Assembly (NCBI RefSeq): GCF_963576615.1
Contig: NC_088714.1
Coordinates: 43,928,072-43,992,071, forward strand
Direction of reading: 5' to 3'
Length of the DNA: 64,000 bases
Source of the DNA: Watersipora subatra
Taxonomy: Eukaryota > Bryozoa > Gymnolaemata > Cheilostomatida > Watersiporidae
Shown: positions 12,801 through 22,021 of the stretch, in pieces
Layout: each line of letters starts with the position of its first letter
Numbering within the stretch: the stretch's first letter is position 1
Notes under the pieces: model-generated
Database searches by the model: none
What the model was told of the DNA's origin: nothing
Seen by the model: the letters and a program-made list of their open reading frames with translations, nothing else
Translations under genes and position numbers: made by a program

Positions 12801-15800
12801 CAAGTGTTTTTTTATTGCAGGACATATTTTTAACACCATGTTTTTCATAGTTCTATTATTCTTTGTGTATTGAATATAGGCTCATTCGAAAGCCAAGACT
12901 CTGAAGTACTGAGATATATGATAAAAGTACTGATATAATAAATGTCCTTTAAGCCACCATGAATAGCTCTAGAATTAACTATATTGCATAATGCATATAT
13001 GCGGCCGCGTTACGTTAAATGAATATTTCAGTGTTCATGTTAAAAAGCCACTTTTCAACAAAAACTGATCATTTCAGATTCCAAAATACTTACTTTTTTG
13101 CTTTGCAAGCGAATTTTTCAATTTTTTGTCTGTAAAAACACTCAAAATGTTGCAAATTGGTTTTGAAATCTATAGTAGCTAAAATTCAATTTTGGTTCAG
13201 CCATAAAACATGGTGCGTCGCCTGTGTTTGCCGACATGACCTTAAGAGCATTATGCCAAACAAGAGACCAGAGTTAATGTTTGTTTAGTTGGCAAAAAAA
13301 GTTAATTGTATAAACAAATACATGTACATCAATAAGCAAACCGTCAGAAGAGATGATGAAGATGGTTTTCCTCGTAGTAGCTACATAAATAAATCCGTCT
13401 GAATCTGAGGTGATGCGATGAGCATTCTTTAGGTCCTCACAAGTCCAGATGGTTAGCAGTTGGTAGTTGTCTACTCTGTATTTAGTAAGTGTTTCCACTG
13501 GTATTACACTTTTTGTAAGTACAAGTAGGTTGCCATCTTGCACAAAATGCAAATCCCATGGTTTAGTGTCTGGTGTCAATATTCGAGTCTGTTTTGTGAG
13601 AAAATCATACAACACAAGCTTTCCTTCATCAGGCTTATGAGCAACAATGTAGCTGTCACTCACAGCAGCAAATGATATCTTTCTGTTCTGGCAGCTGTAA
13701 GAAAACAACTTTGCTTTCTGGTGTATGTCTGGGAGGCACTGATAAACAATTCTTTCATATTCCACACATTCTAGCGTGTACACACTATTCTGGTGAGCCA
13801 GAACAGAGTTAACTATGCCATCCTGTGCGATAGAGCCAGTGTTGCCTAGACTATCTAGATGGCGAACTTGCATTCCACGCGCCACAAGAAGGTCACCATT
13901 GGCGATATACGTAGCTGAACAACATTGGGAGCCAACATCGCGTTTAGACTTGAGAGTGAGCGAAGTGGGAATGCTTGCTAAGTGAGTCTCTTGAACTTGC
14001 CTCTTGCCTATAAATATTTATCAACTAAATTAATTCACCAATTATGGTATTTTTATACCATAGAAAACTTTGCATCCTCTTAACCTAAAAAAGTAGTTTT
14101 GACACAATAGCAAGAACATAGAGTAAAACTATATACCGTACTTTTCGGACTATTAGCCGCTACTTTTTTCTGATGATTTGAGCCATGCGGCTTATATAAG
14201 GATGCGGCTAACCTGTGTCTTTTTCTTTCACCGCTAGGGTGCATTAACCAGAATCGCCGGTTAGTTAGTGCGCCTCTAGCGGTGCAAGAAAATACGAAAC
14301 AATGCCTAACGGTACTGTTCCATTAGGAACTAGGTTAAAAAGCGTTGGTTAATACGAAACGGTGCCATTAGGCAGTGTTCCGTTTTAAACAGCAAAGTTG
14401 CTGCCGCGTTAAACAGCACCGTCTTGAATCCTGGGGCCTATACAAAGGTGTGGTCTATGTATTGTTTTATAATCATTTTTTGGAAAATAAAGCAGATGTG
14501 GCTTATATAGGGGTGTGGCTTATATAGGGGTGCGGTTTATAGTCTGAAAAGTACGGTAACTTTACCAAAATATGTAAACAAGATAAATAAATATTTTATT
14601 GTCATCCTCTCTGTTGTATGCAATCCTTCTAACAAATTTCAAAAGTAAATTTCAAAAACAATTTCAATAGCAGCCAAAAGAAACAATATTTGCTTGCACT
14701 AGGGGGTCTCTCACAAACTATCGACCGTAAAACTATTATTGGAATGCAACCAGAGAGTAGTAATATCACAATGTCTTACAATTACATTAGTCAAATACCA
14801 GAGTGAACGAGGACTGGAGTCCTTGTAAGTGGACAGTTAACCATTACATCCGTGTTATTCATCAGCACATCTGTCATCTGCTGCCTCTGCTCCAATTTCT
14901 CAGTCACATGACTCTCTCTCATCCAATTCCTTACTCTTGAACATGACTCCTCCAGTCTCTCCTTCTTAGACATCAACTCTGTGTTGTATGACTCAACTTG
15001 CTCTGTCAGCTCTCTCCGGTACTCATAGATCTGCTCTTTTAGTTTCTCACTTTCCTCTCTAATAATTTCAATCTGAAACCAAATCATAATCTAGAAGATT
15101 CTGAACTTTGCTGTACTTATGGAGCCTTTTATTGGAATATGTTTATACCAGCCAATCGAGTTGGAATGGTTTTTAACATAAATATTACATGACAAACTAG
15201 ATAGCTTGGTAAGACTTGTTCAATAACAATTTGATTCCTAATGAGTCTACAACAAGTGTATCATGGGTAGGAGTACCAAAAACTGATAATATGTCACTTT
15301 AGTGATGAAAATGAATTCTGTAACATTAGTTGAAGATGCACCTTAATAAACTACCTGTTCATCACAGACTTTTTCTATCATCTGTAATCTCTTAGCACAC
15401 TCAACCTCTTCCTCATCTAGAACTCTCCATATCTGTTTATCAACCTTACAAATCTCTGTTAACTTCTCATCAGCAGATTGGAGTAGGTTGTTAAAATGAA
15501 CAGTTATCTCCTCTTTCAAAGTGTTCAAAGAACTGAATGTGTGATCAGTCACAGCATCTGTAAACAGAAGACCAAAAAAAGTAAAATATTTTATAACCCA
15601 AATTGACAGTTAATAAACTAAGAGTATGTCTTATTAAACCACTAGATAAGTAGAACATTGTATTAGAAAGTTGTTAAAATGAGTAGTTATCTCTTTTTCT
15701 AATGTTTTCAGGGTGCTGAATGTGTGATCAGTCACAGCATCTACATGTTTAAAGAACAGGCAAAATGTTCATAATGGTATAAATATCAGTCTTTACTAAA

Positions 15801-18800
15801 GTAAGAGCCGTATCCGTCCGCCCAAAGCCACGGTTAGAGGTTGTGATAAAATAATGATTGCAGCACGATTCGACCTCGCAACTTTCAGCTTGCTGGACCA
15901 AAACTCTATAACACCTGCACCAATCAATTGTCTTCCACCAGTTTGGAATAATAGTGCAGACGCTTGATGTATCTGCGCAATAGAGGTCATATGTAGGTGG
16001 CTTTTAAAGTTTTAAAGAAAAAACTGTAAAGCTTTTGAGTTAGAAAACAGACTTGGATACGCCATAAAAATGGCTGCTATTACGTCGAATGGTGTTCCTG
16101 AAGAGTATTCTCATCGTTCATCAAAACGCTTTAATAAAGTTTTCAGGTCGGATTGTAATCCACATCATGAATGATTCTGAAAACAATGGATATCATTTAG
16201 ACCTTAGTGACATTGAATCAGAGTGTAGTTCTAAAGATTATGAGGATCGAACGTCTCAAATAGACCATCACTAAAATCATGGCAACCACTAGAGCAACAA
16301 CAACAAAATCCATTGTTATTAATGTAACCGAGCCATCGTTAGTACTATTTTGTGGACACTTATCCACTAATCACTTTTTATTATGGGTTCATAAAGACCA
16401 AATAGAGGTGGCGTTCACTTAAAGGAAGTGCTGTATTTTTCAATTCTTCTCCTATAGCATCATTGTATTAGAAGTGGCATTCAAATCACAGGGGGTGTTG
16501 AAATAAAGGTTATTTTGGTAAGTTTTTGGTAATAGAAGCTTTCAAAATCTGAACTAAGGGACTGTTGTTAAAATAATTGCTGGTATAGATTCAGAAATAT
16601 TTGAGATAGGAAGTGTTATAAATGCGCTCATTATTGTTTATGCATACCTGAGCAGTGTTCTTCTGTAAGGTTGCACCGCATACAGGCTGTACAGTTGCAT
16701 TTATCACATATTTCAACCACCTCGCCAGCATGTTCTTGGCATAGAACCTTTTTGTATATCCCAGGATGCAGCTAATATGTAGAAATTTGTATGATTTTGT
16801 GCTGGTCTCCAAAAAAGGAACTGTGAGCCTGCAATTAAAAATATAATCACTGTTGAAATTACTGTCATATCAGAAGAAAATGCCCAAATAAAATACAGTA
16901 GCGAGCAATTAAATAAAATGATTATGTCAATATATTTAAGTACAATTTCTTTTTTCTTAGATGTAGAATATTTGAATTGGTCTAGGACTTTTCGGTGCAG
17001 ACTTTCTGGAACGGGACATTTTAGCAGTGCAACTTTTGCACCGAGGAAATTATCTATGCTTATATACAGTAAATAAATAACACTATGATAATAACCAAAA
17101 ATGCAAAAAAAAATATTTTACTCATGAAACTTCACACATAAGAATATAAATCCTAAAAAAGATGAATGGACATTTTATTTCGGTATTTTACACGCTCAGT
17201 TCATTAATTTCACTCAGAGTTTTATTGCACATATAATGTGAGCAACTTTAATTGATGCAGCTGGTTGTCTGTGACCATGCTTGTATATTGTGTTAATCAC
17301 TTTTTAATTTTTAATCAACATTTCGTTAATTTCATAAATGTTTACGTTTACATCGTCAAGCTTGATCAAAGGATCTCATGAAATATACATGTAGGCCTAT
17401 ATGTCAAATACGTAAAGGTAGCCATTATGTACAATTTTTTCTGCTTCTGCTTAAAACTTGTTGAGTCGTAATAACTCACAACGAAAGATGGGTAAATTCT
17501 GAAAGCGTAACCTGCACCAGAGTCTGCGCCAAAAAAGTCCCATTTCGTTTTTGAACAATACTGAACACTACTGAATGTGTTACCTTATGACAAAACATTT
17601 TGTTGCCAGAGCTGCTTTCAAATGACTTTTTTATGACTCAAATCAAATCATTTCTGGCAAACTACAAATCAAATCAAATCCTCCACCCTTGTCAGCAGAT
17701 TCGAAGCTAATCAAATCAAATTGATTCAGCCCAATAACGAATTCAAATCCTGAATCATTTGAGAATGATTTGAAATACTCTTTCTAATTGTTCGCTCAAT
17801 TGTTGCATAGTATTATCAATCTACAGTATAGCTGTAGCGGCGTAGCCTGTACTCCTATCCATAGGACCTGAACCAGGGGGAAAGGGTGAGGGTTTGCCCC
17901 CCTGCCCGTTTTGGGTTCTGTGGCAAGTGAAACACAGTTACTGAGGCATGAACTTGAAAGAAACGAAACTAAGCATTGAGCCTATAATTAACAGTTACAT
18001 AATATTAACACATTCACTTAAATACGCTTGTTGCATTTTAGGAAAACTAGCTTGCGCAAGTTTTCAGATGTCAATGAGCTCCTGTGTGGCCTCATGATGA
18101 AGCCACTTTTACTAAAAACCCGTTCTATGAGAGCTGATGAAGCTGGTACTGAAAGGACCTTCAGCGCCAGCTTGCTAAGCCTCAGTAACTGTGTCTCACC
18201 TTGCCAATAGCTTAGAGTGTTACAAGAAGATCTGCTTTTTGCCATATACTTTTCAATCTCCTGATTTACTGAATCCAGGTTACGTGTACAAGCTAAAAGT
18301 GCTCTATTCAAAAAATCAGCGAACATATCTTCATTATCACATATTTGTATTCGCTGAGTGCATGTGACTTCCTCTTTCTGTACATCGTCCTTTTTAATCG
18401 AAATCCTGTTTTAAGTATTATACTTCACTTAGTAAGTAAGTGACTGTGTATAAATTGTTATTAATTATATTATTATACATATAATATAATTAAATATATA
18501 ATAATAATGTATACATAAATGGTAATGTTAAAACTACGCATGATATATAATTATTACATTTATTATACTTACTTGGATAGAATCTTATTGTTAAGCTATT
18601 CATTTATAATTTAAAATAATAAATTAAATCAATATTTAATTTAAAATTATTCTAATAAATTTGATATAACAAATAAAATTTTAATTTATTTTATTAAGTT
18701 CCAGCCAATTATAAAATAATGCATATTTATATTCATGAACATTGTCATTACTGTGAATATTGAATGTGTCCGTGGCATGGAATAGTATTGTATAGAATAT

Positions 18801-19635
18801 TATATATTATAATACTCTATTCATTCATTCATGCCGTAGGCACAGCACAAGTAATTTTTATTTTGAGTAGTGACTGTGAGGTTAGAGTGGGATAGTCACA
18901 ACCAATTTCTAGCAATCAAATAATTGACATCAAAGTATTCAATGCCAGCACCATAACTACAAACATGCCTTTTCCACAATTTACCAGAGCTGCTCATGTT
19001 GATTTCTTTTACACACATGACACGCGGTCTTTTTCTTTTTTCTGTAGAGGGACAAATACGCGGTTGCTTAGCCTCGGTATCGATGGCGCGCATTTCTTGC
19101 CAAAGTTTAGGCTAACTTCGCAAACGTCGTAAAAATGTTTTGATCGGTTACAGAAGACAAGGCTATCGATAGCGATGTGATTTGATTTATTTTTCAAATC
19201 AAGTCTTCAAATCAGCCCAAAACCTCAAATCAAATCAAGTTACTTCCAAAACTTTCAAATCGAATCAAATCACCATTTGTGTCAAATCAGTGCAAAATGA
19301 TTTGTTTCAAATATTCAAATATTCGAATATTCAAATCACTATGATTTGAGAGCAGCTCTGTTTGTTGCCTATAGCTATCAATTATAGCCTTCTTAACCAC
19401 CTAGCGGTCTAGCTCAAAAATTATTGATGCAATAGGGTGAAGATCTTTATAGATGAACAAACCCACCTGCTCATGGGTGTCACACATCTTCAGAGCGCAC
19501 TCAACACAGTAGTAAACAGCAACTTGTTCATCACAGTTGTGACAATTGCAGGCCAGTGATGTAGATGATGTGACGACTTCAGTACTCAGTTTGGCTATGG
19601 GTAGTTCATCAAAGTTCACTATGGCATACGCAGCT
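3629..19635 (-). CDS. TRIM-like B-box / coiled-coil / beta-propeller gene (5' incomplete)
   Basis: Six minus-strand exons join in phase with GT-AG borders: 19635-19467, 16771-16648, 15557-15355, 15072-14799, 14007-13342 and 3762-3629. Domains in order are two cysteine/histidine-rich B-box modules, a Glu/Lys-rich coiled coil of about 155 residues, and about 265 residues of repeated beta-strand sequence of propeller type, ending at a TGA. This order is that of TRIM-family proteins, many of which are ubiquitin ligases or cytoplasmic scaffolds. No RING exon was found, so ligase activity cannot be claimed. The first visible exon needs an upstream exon ending in phase 2, which I could not find. Introns hold a hAT element (intron 1), a SINE-like segment, a MITE and, in the last 9.6-kb intron, pogo, Helitron and Ty3 remnants. 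The propeller assignment rests on pattern, not alignment. Confidence 0.82.
3865..4045. repeat. Intronic segment duplicated at 11930-13095
   Basis: Blocks such as 'accatgaatagctctagaatta', 'taaatgaa.atttcagtgttca' and 'agccacttttcaacaaaaactgat' occur here and again at 11930-11960 plus 12947-13095. Here they are contiguous; at the second site a TIR-bearing insert of about 1 kb separates them. Confidence 0.75.
4309..5597 (+). mobile_element. Tigger/pogo-like DNA transposon, degenerate
   Basis: Terminal inverted repeats begin CAGTAGTACTTCAACTTACG on the left and CAGTCATACTTCGACTTACG on the right (read on minus), each flanked by TA, the expected Tc1/mariner-type target duplication. Inside on plus, in broken frames, are a pogo/CENP-B-type helix-turn-helix start at 4620-4790 (KDNAKKKRRIAVDIK, then IIEKYA) and a second block at about 4860-4930 (WIKDKQLAGDSV). 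The DDE part is mostly lost. It lies in the last intron of the TRIM-like gene. Confidence 0.8.
5640..6330. repeat. Unclassified interspersed element with internal tandem copies
   Basis: Begins 'ccgtaaaacctctaattgaatgccacctcc', and a related motif (gtggcgttcacttaaagg) is seen at 16405-16430. Three diverged copies of a block containing 'gtctcaggcta(a/g)tagt...ttcctc', 'aatacttcgaag' and 'aactttcaaa.caa' repeat about every 120-150 bases between 5860 and 6210. Class unknown. Confidence 0.45.
6340..6480 (+). other. Coding-like remnant, family not recognised
   Basis: An open plus frame reads SAAEELRPEDIVEGIGQPED and on to NTVIRATDGNIFALET. Its composition looks like real protein, but there are no convincing splice sites or partner exons. 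It may be a transposase fragment of the element to its left. Confidence 0.25.
6791..6850. repeat. (TA)n microsatellite
   Basis: About 30 TA dinucleotides, nearly pure. Confidence 0.95.
6960..7455. mobile_element. Possible DNA-transposon remnant
   Basis: The segment 7410-7455 ('gtgccttataatcagac..cccagaaaatacag') resembles the inner side of the TACCGTA-type inverted repeat found complete at 14134-14558. Preceding sequence (7000-7330) has short transposase-like stretches rich in Asp/Ser with stops. Only one end is seen. Confidence 0.3.
7460..7735. other. Unassigned intronic sequence
   Basis: No feature recognised. Confidence 0.4.
7740..10053 (-). pseudogene. Decayed Ty3/gypsy-type pol (RNase H to integrase)
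   Basis: On the minus strand 10053-9742 reads as the start of a Ty3-type RNase H: EDSFTLLQDRLVPMPILLYL, then FVVDTDNSAFGLRPVLLQ, matching the usual PxILxYPD...xxxTDASxxGLGAVLxQ layout. Further down, around 8800-8740, LVFTDRF resembles the integrase core motif containing the first catalytic Asp. Many stops and frameshifts separate the blocks. No LTRs or zinc-binding integrase N-terminus could be defined, and the part below about 8500 is uncertain. Confidence 0.5.
10200..11150. other. Non-coding intronic sequence with a possible MITE end
   Basis: At 10491 'cagtgccccctcaagataag' looks like a terminal inverted-repeat start, but I could not find its partner. Open frames in 10545-10990 are Ser/Phe-rich without recognisable motifs. 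Confidence 0.3.
11160..11375. repeat. Dispersed repeat, copy 2
   Basis: Second, diverged copy of the repeat at 1490-1780; see that entry for the shared blocks. Confidence 0.6.
11500..11907 (+). mobile_element. Helitron-type element, 5' end unclear, with tRNA-like stretch
   Basis: Ends TTTTTTATTACCTGTGCAACGCCGGGCATTCAT-CTAG/T, the same 3' end as the other Helitron-type copies. At 11540-11600 the minus strand reads like a tRNA (AGTCTAATGGATAGCA as A-box region, GGTCTAGAGTTGGAATCC as B-box region), also present in the copy at 60306. 'aatctttaatgctgattggtt' is shared with 60570-60600. Confidence 0.6.
11965..12940. mobile_element. TIR element inserted in a duplicated intron segment
   Basis: Left end TTATATCAGTACTG... 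and right end (minus) TTATATCAGTACTT..., with inner matches around 'tcttggctttc.a.gagcc'. It separates two blocks that are contiguous at 3865-4045, which dates the insertion after that duplication. Interior non-coding. No clear target duplication, so superfamily unknown. Confidence 0.55.
12941..13095. repeat. Second copy of intronic segment from 3890-4045
   Basis: See 3865-4045. This copy ends about 250 bases below the propeller exon. Confidence 0.7.
13342..14007 (-). CDS. TRIM-like gene exon: propeller-like C-terminal domain
   Basis: 666 nt, acceptor TATAG|GC, phase 1 to 1, left at GACG|GTTTGC (a GT donor of modest quality). About 220 residues contain recurring blade-like strands, such as YIANGDLLVARG, DSYIVAHKP, GKLVLYDF, WDLHFVQDGNLLVL and DGFIYVATTRKTIFII. 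It joins in phase to the distant last exon, which supplies DKLKEIT after ISSDG. Confidence 0.8.
14134..14558. mobile_element. MITE with TACCGTAC inverted repeats
   Basis: TACCGTACTTTTCGGACTAT on the left mirrors TACCGTACTTTTCAGACTAT on the right (read on minus). The flanking TA fits a Tc1/mariner-type duplication. Similar MITEs with a TACCGTA(T/C)TTTTC..GGACTATA end are widespread in animals. It contains 'ggcttatata' repeats and lies in the intron between the second coiled-coil exon and the propeller exon. Confidence 0.75.
14799..15072 (-). CDS. TRIM-like gene exon: coiled coil part 2
   Basis: 274 nt, acceptor GGTTTCAG|ATT and donor CTG|GTATTT, phase 0 to 1. Strongly charged helical sequence (EESEKLKEQIYEYRRELTEQ), followed by a short non-helical link ending VLVHSG. 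Confidence 0.8.
15355..15557 (-). CDS. TRIM-like gene exon: coiled coil part 1
   Basis: 203 nt, acceptor TTTACAG|AT and donor CAG|GTAGTT, phase 1 to 0. It encodes a heptad-like stretch starting DAVTDHTFSSLNTLKEEI. A second partial copy of the same exon start lies just upstream at 15660-15740. Confidence 0.8.
15660..15740 (-). pseudogene. Partial duplicate of coiled-coil exon 1
   Basis: After an acceptor-like ACATGTAG, the minus strand repeats the exon start at 15557: DAVTDHTFSTLKTLEKEITT, then HFNNFL, followed by loss of similarity and a stop. It enters in the same phase as the functional exon but has no matching donor. It is probably a truncated tandem duplicate. Confidence 0.65.
15795..15995 (-). 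repeat. tRNA-derived SINE-like segment
   Basis: 'gagccgtatcc' and the downstream 'gattcga.ct' region are shared with 44445-44525. On minus, 'ggtgcaggtgttatagagt' and 'gcgaggtcgaatcgtg' resemble split pol III A and B boxes. The stem pairing is too poor for a working tRNA. Confidence 0.5.
16085..16510 (+). mobile_element. Small DNA-transposon remnant with acidic N-terminal frame
   Basis: A plus frame at 16167-16274 starts MNDSENNGYHLDLSDIESEC, the acidic kind of N-terminus common in DDE transposases, and ends after 35 codons. The flank 16400-16430 (gaggtggcgttcacttaaag) matches the element beginning at 5650. It lies in the intron between B-box 2 and coiled-coil exons. Confidence 0.35.
16648..16771 (-). 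CDS. TRIM-like gene exon: B-box 2
   Basis: 124 nt, acceptor ACATATTAG|C and donor CAG|GTATGC, phase 0 to 1. It encodes VLCQEHAGEVVEICDKC, then CTACMRC and a terminal EEHC. Spacing of the Cys and His residues fits a second B-box. The neighbouring frame, which is also open here, is the less likely reading. Confidence 0.8.
16860..17598. other. Unassigned intronic sequence
   Basis: AT-rich, no recognised gene or repeat. Confidence 0.4.
17607..19360 (-). mobile_element. hAT element, internally deleted, with 8-bp target duplication
   Basis: Inverted repeats CAGAGCTGCTTTCAAATGAC (left) and CAGAGCTGCTCTCAAATCAT (right, minus) are flanked on both sides by TTTGTTGC (17599-17606 and 19361-19368). The ends are rich in 'caaatcaaatc' subterminal repeats, possible transposase sites. 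The minus strand keeps the C-terminal hAT dimerisation region; the middle (18400-18850) is AT-rich filler. It sits wholly within the first visible intron of the TRIM-like gene. Confidence 0.92.
18018..18326 (-). pseudogene. hAT transposase C-terminal dimerisation domain
   Basis: About 100 residues read ...LSKLALKVLSVPASSALIERV, then FSKSGFIMRPHRSSLT and LRKLVFLKCNKR before a stop. This is the well-known hAT C-terminal motif (LSVPASSAxxERxFSxxG...RxxL...FLxxN). The catalytic DDE part and an intact BED finger are missing, though a Cys-containing stretch at 18900-19090 may be a finger remnant. Confidence 0.85.
19467..19635 (-). CDS. TRIM-like gene exon: B-box 1
   Basis: 169 nt, entered after TTTATATTCAG and left at CAG|GTGGGT. 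It enters in phase 2 (its first base completes a codon) and leaves in phase 0. It encodes a zinc-binding pattern, CNCHNC then YYCVECALKMCDTH, typical of a B-box. The codon run continues in frame into the next exon at a histidine-containing Leu-His-Pro. Confidence 0.8.
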
Positions 19636-19639
19636 CTGA

Positions 19640-20066
19640 ATATAAATACAAGAGTTCTTTTTAAGAATCCTCATAGCTCTTCATCATAAAATGATCCAAT
19701 GCCATTTTTGTCTCAGCATTGTAATCCCAGAAAGTGGCAAACAGTGGATGTTCTCCCGCTACCAGATATGTTAACGGATTTTACTAACTTTGTTTGATTC
19801 AAAATACTGAATGGTTCAACTCCTTCATACATCACTAACATGTTTCAATTTTCAAGTATCAAATATACACGACTTCGTGATTTGATTTTGTACTTAGCAA
19901 AAGATGAACTTAGCAATTGTATTGCTAATTCTTTTAATCTCATGTCAATGGTGATAAGATGTTTACATACATGTAGTAGCCTAGTAGTTTCACGCTTTCC
20001 CTGTTTAAACCTTTAAGTATATGGCACCGCATGCCAATCTTTCTTTTACCCTTGTATATATCTATA
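19640..20066. other. Unassigned sequence upstream of B-box 1 exon
   Basis: Should contain, or lead to, the missing upstream exon. I found no RING-type CxxC pattern here. Confidence 0.35.
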
Positions 20067-20738
20067 TCTCAAATTTGGTCATTCGATCAGTTATAGCGAT
20101 AAAGTTTTAGCAACGAAAACTGTGCGTTTTACTAGATTTAAACTTATGAATATTGCAACCACAAGTTGGCAAACACGCGAACCGAACCACAAGGCTAAGC
20201 CGTTCTTGCCATTTTAAGCGATTTTATCTACAGTATCGCTAAATGGGGATGCACTTTTTATTATTGATTAATATTACTTTTTGCGTTGTTTTGCTTTTTA
20301 AAAATTTTTAAAAGCCATTTCAAAATTCATTACCAATTTTTTTCCAAATGTGCCATTTCAATCTCAAATGCGTCATTACACTCATATTTCCAGTTTCGGT
20401 AAATCTGTAAAAGCTAAATGCTCATTACGTGGACAATTGTATTAGTATTTGGAGTAGGAATTGCCTTAATTTACATTCACCCTTCGTTCGGTCAGGCAAA
20501 GTATTAAACAAACAAAGTCCAATATCTCATTTTTACGTTTGCACAATTATCGAGAGTTACCAGTATCGTCCTTCAAAACTTTGAATACAACAAGCTACTG
20601 CTACAACAATCCCCTTTTTTTTACACACACTTCTATGTGCTCATTGTTTATTTTTTCTCTCAATTTATTTGAACTGCACAAAAATACTTTTCTCATGATA
20701 TGAAGTTTAAAAGTTAGAATGGTAAATGTTGTATATAT
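20067..20738 (+). mobile_element. Helitron-type element, 3' end cut off
   Basis: 5' end TCTCAAATTTGGTCATTC after 'tata', followed by the family's 3' region 'gaagtttaaaagttagaatggtaaatgtt', also seen at 37190-37215. The expected GCCGGGC...CTAG end is absent because the Kolobok-like array begins at the next TTAA. Confidence 0.5.
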
Positions 20739-20741
20739 TTA

Positions 20742-21617
20742 AGGTTGACTAGCAACAAAATTTCCGTTACAGTTATTTGATATTAAAAGATTCACCATGT
20801 TTTACTCTGCTGTGTTGTAGGTGCCAAATATGTGGAAATGTGATTACAAGCTCTTAAAAGCTCAAAAACGAACAGAAAATCGCAGCCACACGAGACCGCC
20901 GTAGTTTGGATTCCCTTTCCAAAACGGCTCAAATGTGATGTAGTTGTGAGAAATGGTTTATGTTTACACTTTCTTGCAACCTTATTCGTAGAAATATTTT
21001 CACAAATATACTTTACGCATTCAATAAAACTATGTCTATTGTTCTTACGCGTCTGTTTTATCCTCATCGTAATGCTGTCACTTTTAGCAGTGATATCTAA
21101 TAACTTACCGTAAAAATTCGTTTAATTTTTTAGCCTTAGCTTGAAGGAGTACATATCATTGTCTGATAATTATGACGAGCCTGTTGGTCACTTGGGATAA
21201 TTGAAAAGCGCTGCAGAAATTATTTCCGAAGTATTGGGTCACATGATCAGATTACGACTTGCCGATTAGACCAGGCCGAAACAAAACTGTAAAGTAGTGA
21301 GCATCTATATTTGATACGGCGTCTTTGGTAAAACCCGAAGTGTTTGTCATAAACTAGTACTACGATAAGTTTTATATCGAGCTTTGTATTGGCCTTTCAA
21401 TTCACGTGAGAAGATACGTGACAAGACGATAACCAAATTTCGTGGCTACGTCATCGAAATAAAGAAATTCCAATCTACGGCGGCTTTTCGTTTTTGAGCT
21501 TTTAAGAGCTTGTAATCACATTTCCACATATTAAGCACTTACAACACAACAGAGTAAGACATGGTGAATCTTTTGATACCAAATAACTGTAATGTGAATT
21601 TTGTTGCAAGTCAACCT
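20742..21617. mobile_element. Non-autonomous Kolobok-like element, copy 1
   Basis: About 876 bp with long inverted ends. Left (A)GGTTGACTAGCAACAAAAT, right (minus) AGGTTGACTTGCAACAAAAT. Subterminal blocks such as 'ttatttggtatcaaaagatt' and 'gtgattacaagctcttaaaag' are mirrored at both ends. The left flank reads TTTAAGG, so one base is lost or changed there; the right flank is TTAA (21618-21621), which is shared with copy 2. Confidence 0.8.
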
Positions 21618-22021
21618 TTAAAGGTTGACTTGCAACAAAATTCACATTACAGTTATTTGGTATTAAAAGATTCGCCATGTCTTACTCTGTTGTGTAGTAG
21701 GTGCCAAATATGTGGAAATGTGATTACAAGCTCTTAAAAGCTCAAAAACGAAAAGCCGCCGTAGAGTGGAATCTCTTGATTTCGATGATGTATCCGCGGA
21801 TTTTGGTTATTGTCTTGTCCCGTGATGTTCTCGCGTGAATTGAAAGGCCAATAAAAAGCTCAATATAAAACTTATCGTAGCGATAGTTTATGAGAAACAC
21901 TTCGGGTTTTACCTAAGACCCCGTATCAAATATAGATGCTCGCTACTTTACAGTTTCAGCTTGACCATTCCGTCCAACGATTCAACGTACGTGTACATGT
22001 CTGAGTTGCGATCATAAAAAA

